A DNA stretch of 9,236 nt from Pseudomonadota bacterium (GTDB taxonomy: Bacteria; Desulfobacterota; Desulfobacteria; Desulfobacterales; Desulfosarcinaceae), in contig JAEYRZ010000111.1 in NCBI GenBank assembly GCA_023435265.1, forward strand, positions 1 through 9,236, in the 5' to 3' direction. The notes under the pieces were generated by a model, which did no database searches, had not been told where the DNA came from, and was given only the letters and a program-made list of their open reading frames with translations. Shown here piece by piece: positions 6,396 to 9,236 of the stretch. Each line of letters begins with the position of its first letter. Within the stretch, counting starts at the first letter, position 1. The position numbers were made by a program, and so were the translations under genes.

Positions 6396-6424
6396 TTGAC
6401 TCCCAAGGTCAAGCTCATTATGTT
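6396..6424 (+). promoter_or_regulatory. sigma-70 promoter for tRNA-Gln with palindrome over the -35
   Basis: TTGACT (6396-6401), a 17-base spacer and TATGTT (6419-6424) form a good promoter. The predicted transcript start is about 12 bases before the tRNA. The stretch after the -10 is GC-rich (AGCGGCG), like the discriminators of stringently controlled stable-RNA promoters. A perfect 6-bp inverted repeat, CTTGAC (6395-6400) and GTCAAG (6408-6413) with 7 bases between, covers the -35 and may be incidental or an operator. Confidence 0.65.
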
Positions 6425-6442
6425 AGCGGCGTTTCAAAAAAC

Positions 6443-6516
6443 TGGGGGATCGTCTAACGGTAGGACCACGGACTCTGACTCCGTTTGTCCAGGTTCGAAT
6501 CCTGGTCCCTCAGCCA
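6443..6516 (+). tRNA. tRNA-Gln, anticodon CTG
   Basis: This is a complete 74-base tRNA with encoded CCA. The acceptor arm TGGGGGA (6443-6449) pairs with TCCCTCA (with one G-U). The D arm is GTCT...GGAC. The anticodon stem is ACGGA/TCCGT with loop CTCTGAC, giving anticodon CTG at 6475-6477, which reads CAG. The T arm is CCAGG/CCTGG with loop TTCGAAT. The discriminator is G73, followed by CCA (6514-6516). The U1-A72 weak first pair and G73 are known GlnRS identity features, so the adjacent glnS product is the expected charging enzyme. The gene lies between gltX and glnS with its own promoter and terminator. Confidence 0.97.
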
Positions 6517-6526
6517 CAAAATCAAC

Positions 6527-6555
6527 GAGCGGCCCCCACCGGCCGCTCTTTTTTT
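6527..6555 (+). terminator. intrinsic terminator after tRNA-Gln
   Basis: A perfect 8-bp GC-rich stem, GAGCGGCC (6527-6534) with GGCCGCTC (6541-6548), has a 6-base loop and is followed immediately by seven T (6549-6555). It ends the tRNA-Gln transcript, and any read-through from gltX, 11 bases after the CCA. Confidence 0.93.
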
Positions 6556-6571
6556 GCATCATCAAAGCGGT

Positions 6572-6601
6572 TTGACACTTCCTTTGTTTTTACCCTATTT
6601 T
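6572..6601 (+). promoter_or_regulatory. sigma-70 promoter for glnS
   Basis: A perfect TTGACA (6572-6577), an 18-base spacer and TATTTT (6596-6601, 4 of 6) lie in AT-rich DNA directly after the tRNA terminator and about 40 bases before the glnS start. This makes glnS and the following gene an independent transcription unit. Confidence 0.7.
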
Positions 6602-6642
6602 AATTCCGCGACAGACCCCATCCCGGAGGAGAATTTCAGACC

Positions 6643-8346
6643 ATGGCCGATACGGAACCCAAAGCGCCCACCAATTTCATCAAGACGATCATCGAAGCCG
6701 ACCTTGCGGCCGACACGCACGGGGGACGGGTGGCCACGCGCTTTCCGCCCGAACCCAACGGCTACCTGCACATCGGGCATGCCAAATCGATCTGCCTGAA
6801 TTTCGGACTGGCCCGGGAATACGGTGGCACCTGCAACCTGCGCTTCGACGACACCAATCCGACCAAGGAAGATGTCGAGTACGTGGATGCGATCAAGGAA
6901 GATGTGCGCTGGCTCGGCTTCGGCTGGGACGACCGCGAATATTATGCCTCCGATTACTTCGAAAAGCTCTATGGATTCGCCGTACGGCTGATCGAGATGG
7001 GCAAGGCCTATGTGGACAGCCTGAGCGCCGATGAAATCCGAGCGTACCGGGGCACGCTGACCGAACCCGGAAAGGAAAGCCCCTACCGCCGCCGCTCGAT
7101 AGCGGAAAACCTGGATCTTTTCGCCCGCATGCGTGCCGGCGAGTTCGCCGACGGGCAGCACGTCCTGCGTGCGCGCATCGACATGGCGCATCCCAACCTG
7201 CTCATGCGCGACCCGACGCTGTACCGCATCCGCAAGGCCCATCATCATCGCACAGGCGACGCATGGTGCATCTATCCGATGTACGATTTCACCCACTGCC
7301 TTTCGGACGCCCTGGAGTGCATCACCCATTCGATCTGCACCCTCGAGTTCGAGAACAACCGCGCGCTGTACGACTGGGTGCTCGACCAGATCCAGCCCGC
7401 CTGCCGGCCGCGCCAGTACGAATTCGCACGCTTGAACCTGAACTACACGGTACTGAGCAAGCGCAAGCTGATCCAGCTGGTCACCGAAGAACGGGTGGAC
7501 GGCTGGGACGATCCGCGCATGCCGACCATTTCCGGCCTGCGGCGCCGCGGCTATACGCCCGAAGCGATCCGCAACTTCTGCGAGCGCATCGGCGTGGCCA
7601 AGGCCAACAGCGTGGTGGACCTCGCCTTGCTGGAGTACAGCATCCGCGAAGACCTGAACCGTCGGGCGCCGCGCATGATGGCGGTGCTGCGGCCGCTCAA
7701 GGTGGTGATCGAGAACTACCCGGAAAGCGAAGTGGAATTTCTGGAAGCGGTCAACAACCCCGAAGATCCGGCCATGGGTTCGCGCCAAGTGCCCTTCGGC
7801 CGCGAAATCTACATCGAACGCGACGACTTCATGGAGCACCCGCCCAAGAAGTTCTTCAGGCTTGCGCCCGGCCGGGAAGTGCGGTTGCGCTATGCCTACT
7901 TCATCACCTGCCGCGAGGTGGTCAAAAACCAAGCCGGCGAAATTACCGAGCTACGCTGCACCTACGACCCGGCCACGCGCGGCGGCGACGCGCCGGACGG
8001 CCGCAAAGTCAAGGCCACCCTGCACTGGGTGGCGGCCGCCCAAGCCGCAACGGCCGAAGTGCGCCTCTACGAGCGGCTGTTCACCAAGCCCAATCCGGAC
8101 GAAAAAGTCGAGGGCAAAAGCTTCATGGACTTCATCAATCCCGAATCGCTGGAAGTACTCGCGGGCTGCCGGCTGGAGCCCGCCCTGGCCGAAGCCCGGC
8201 CCGGCGATTTCTTCCAGTTCGAGCGCCTGGGCTATTTTTGTGCCGATCCGCGCGCCAGCGTCCCCGGAAGGCCGGTGTTCAACCGCACGGTCACGCTGCG
8301 TGACAGCTGGGCCAAGATCGCGGGGCAGGGCGGCACGGCCGCATAG
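6643..8346 (+). CDS. glnS: glutamine--tRNA ligase (GlnRS)
   Basis: This is a class I synthetase that charges tRNA-Gln directly with glutamine, using ATP, in the cytoplasm. The 567-residue length fits bacterial GlnRS (E. coli 554). The catalytic domain shows RFPPEPNGYLHIGHAKSI with HIGH at 43-46, LRFDDTNP (66-73), the KMSKS-equivalent LSKRKL (271-276) with GWDDPRMPT after it, and two beta-barrel anticodon-binding domains in the C-terminal half (about 345-560), including PKKFFRLAPGREVRLRYAYFI. PPEPNG instead of the GluRS APSPTG separates it from gltX. A GGAGGAG at 6625-6631 precedes the ATG by 11 bases, somewhat long. It has its own promoter and probably shares a message with the pseudouridine synthase 73 bases downstream. 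Its likely substrate tRNA is encoded 126 bases upstream. Confidence 0.97.
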   Translation: MADTEPKAPTNFIKTIIEADLAADTHGGRVATRFPPEPNGYLHIGHAKSICLNFGLAREYGGTCNLRFDDTNPTKEDVEYVDAIKEDVRWLGFGWDDREYYASDYFEKLYGFAVRLIEMGKAYVDSLSADEIRAYRGTLTEPGKESPYRRRSIAENLDLFARMRAGEFADGQHVLRARIDMAHPNLLMRDPTLYRIRKAHHHRTGDAWCIYPMYDFTHCLSDALECITHSICTLEFENNRALYDWVLDQIQPACRPRQYEFARLNLNYTVLSKRKLIQLVTEERVDGWDDPRMPTISGLRRRGYTPEAIRNFCERIGVAKANSVVDLALLEYSIREDLNRRAPRMMAVLRPLKVVIENYPESEVEFLEAVNNPEDPAMGSRQVPFGREIYIERDDFMEHPPKKFFRLAPGREVRLRYAYFITCREVVKNQAGEITELRCTYDPATRGGDAPDGRKVKATLHWVAAAQAATAEVRLYERLFTKPNPDEKVEGKSFMDFINPESLEVLAGCRLEPALAEARPGDFFQFERLGYFCADPRASVPGRPVFNRTVTLRDSWAKIAGQGGTAA

Positions 8347-8419
8347 GTGTGCCCGTCATCCGGCCGGAGCGCATCGCACCGGCTGCGCCAGGCCGCGGTC
8401 GGGTGCCCGGAGGGGGAGG

Positions 8420-9151
8420 ATGCCTGAACCGAATTTGAAAAGCCCGCCGCCGCTGATCGCCGCGGGCGACGGTTGGCTTATTGTCGACAAACCGGCCGGC
8501 CTGTCGGTGCACAACCAACCTGGGCGCGATGCCTGTTCGCTTGCCGCGGAGCACCTGGGCAGCGCCGTTCCGGGCGGCGCCCCGGAGATGGGCTTCGGCC
8601 TGCATGCGGTCCACCGCCTCGACCGGGAAACCAGCGGCCTGCTGCTTCTGGCCTTTCGCCGCCAGGTCTTCGATTCTCTCTCCCGCGAATTTGCCAGCGG
8701 CCGGGTGGAGAAAGAATATCTGGCGCTGGTGCACGGCCGCATTTCACCGGGGCGCGAAGGCGCTTGGGAGTGGCTGCTTTCAGGATCGGCCGCCGGCAGG
8801 CGCGATCCGCAGGGCCGGGAACCACGCGCACCCAGCGTCACCTGGTTTCGAAGCATCCGGTCCGGCAGGCGCTACTCCCTGCTCAGCTGCCTTCCGCGCA
8901 CCGGCAGAACCCATCAGATCCGTCGCCATGCCGCCCTGGCCGGCCACCCGATTCTCGGCGACCGGCGCTACGGTTCGGCGCGCGCCTGCCGCTACCTGGC
9001 GGAGCACCACGCCTTCACGCGTCTGGCCCTGCACGCCGCGGCCCTGGCCATCACGCTGCCCGGGTGCGCGTCGCCGCAGCGCTTCGAGTCGCCCGGGCTG
9101 CCCGAGGCGATCCGCGTTTTGCTGGATGAGGATCTGGTAAATACACAATAG
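8420..9151 (+). CDS. RluA-family RNA pseudouridine synthase
   Basis: It isomerises specific uridines to pseudouridine in rRNA or tRNA. The 243-residue protein lacks an N-terminal S4 domain, so it resembles the short RluA/TruC-type members more than RluC or RluD. Family motifs are LIVDKPAGLSVH (20-31); HRLDRETSGLLLLA (65-78) with catalytic Asp68; the KEYLALVHG block (98-106); PRTGRTHQIRRHAALAGHPILGD (159-181), the conserved C-terminal catalytic-fold block; and RLALHA (201-206). The frame is open far upstream inside glnS, but that part is a shadow. The ATG at 8420 is preceded by GGAGG (8409-8413) with a 6-base gap and places the protein start just before the conserved domain. It follows glnS by 73 bases with no terminator between them, so co-transcription is likely. 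The exact target uridine is not readable from sequence. Confidence 0.92.
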   Translation: MPEPNLKSPPPLIAAGDGWLIVDKPAGLSVHNQPGRDACSLAAEHLGSAVPGGAPEMGFGLHAVHRLDRETSGLLLLAFRRQVFDSLSREFASGRVEKEYLALVHGRISPGREGAWEWLLSGSAAGRRDPQGREPRAPSVTWFRSIRSGRRYSLLSCLPRTGRTHQIRRHAALAGHPILGDRRYGSARACRYLAEHHAFTRLALHAAALAITLPGCASPQRFESPGLPEAIRVLLDEDLVNTQ

Positions 9152-9162
9152 AAACAATTAGT

Positions 9163-9236
9163 TCTCTGTGGCATAAGTTCCGTGGCGTATTGGCGGGCGG
9201 CTTATCGCTCACCACAGAGAGCACAGAGGTCACAGA
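9163..9236. repeat. inverted repeat and CACAGAG tandem repeat tail
   Basis: TCTCTGTGG (9163-9171) is a perfect 9-bp inverted repeat of CCACAGAGA (9212-9220). A second paired segment lies inside it: ATAAG 9173-9177 with CTTAT 9201-9205. From 9213 a 9-base unit repeats (CACAGAGAG, CACAGAGGT, CACAGA...) and runs off the window end. There is no T-run, so it is not a standard terminator. It resembles dispersed CTCTGTG-type intergenic repeats and may be one edge of a larger repeat. No gene is seen in 9152-9236. Confidence 0.65.

Noticed and set aside
6595..7932. 445-codon minus-strand open frame opposite glnS
   Set aside because: It is the antisense shadow of glnS and lies across its promoter; there is no domain evidence.
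7862..8419. N-terminal extension of the pseudouridine synthase frame into glnS
   Set aside because: It overlaps glnS in another frame, is low-complexity and lacks homologous features. A good RBS supports the start at 8420.
9213..9236. start of a CRISPR array
   Set aside because: The repeat unit is only about 9 bases with no spacers. It is a short tandem repeat.

Overview
The window looks like ordinary chromosomal DNA of a high-GC, Gram-negative anaerobe. My best guess is a member of the Desulfobacterota (deltaproteobacterial sulfate-reducer type). I infer this from the protein style, the clustering of an acyl-CoA dehydrogenase with fatty-acid synthesis genes, and the presence of both GluRS and a bacterial GlnRS. 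It is not proven from the sequence. Position 1 looks like a contig edge, because a 24-base C homopolymer directly follows a GGCCGG.

The left half (39-4592) is read on the minus strand and forms one probable operon in the order rpmF (ribosomal protein L32), a 548-residue acyl-CoA dehydrogenase, fabG (3-oxoacyl-ACP reductase), acpP (acyl carrier protein) and fabF (3-oxoacyl-ACP synthase II). This resembles the widespread rpmF-plsX-fabH-fabD-fabG-acpP-fabF locus. Here, however, plsX, fabH and fabD are missing and a flavin-dependent acyl-thioester dehydrogenase stands in their place. That swap is the most interesting biological feature of the window.

The right half (4963-9151) is read on the plus strand and concerns tRNA charging and RNA modification: gltX (glutamyl-tRNA synthetase), tRNA-Gln(CTG) with its own promoter and an intrinsic terminator, glnS (glutaminyl-tRNA synthetase) with a clear sigma-70 promoter, and an RluA-family pseudouridine synthase. 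A tRNA-Gln gene therefore lies directly between the two synthetases of the Glu/Gln system, next to the enzyme that charges it.

The two halves diverge from a 370-base intergenic region (4593-4962). It holds a good rpmF promoter candidate whose -10 area lies inside a palindrome, and a structured gltX leader with some T-box-like sequence features (speculative). The window ends (9152-9236) in a non-coding tail with CACAGAG-type 9-base repeats and a large inverted repeat, cut by the window edge. Large antisense open frames opposite fabF, gltX and glnS are shadows caused by high GC and are not annotated.
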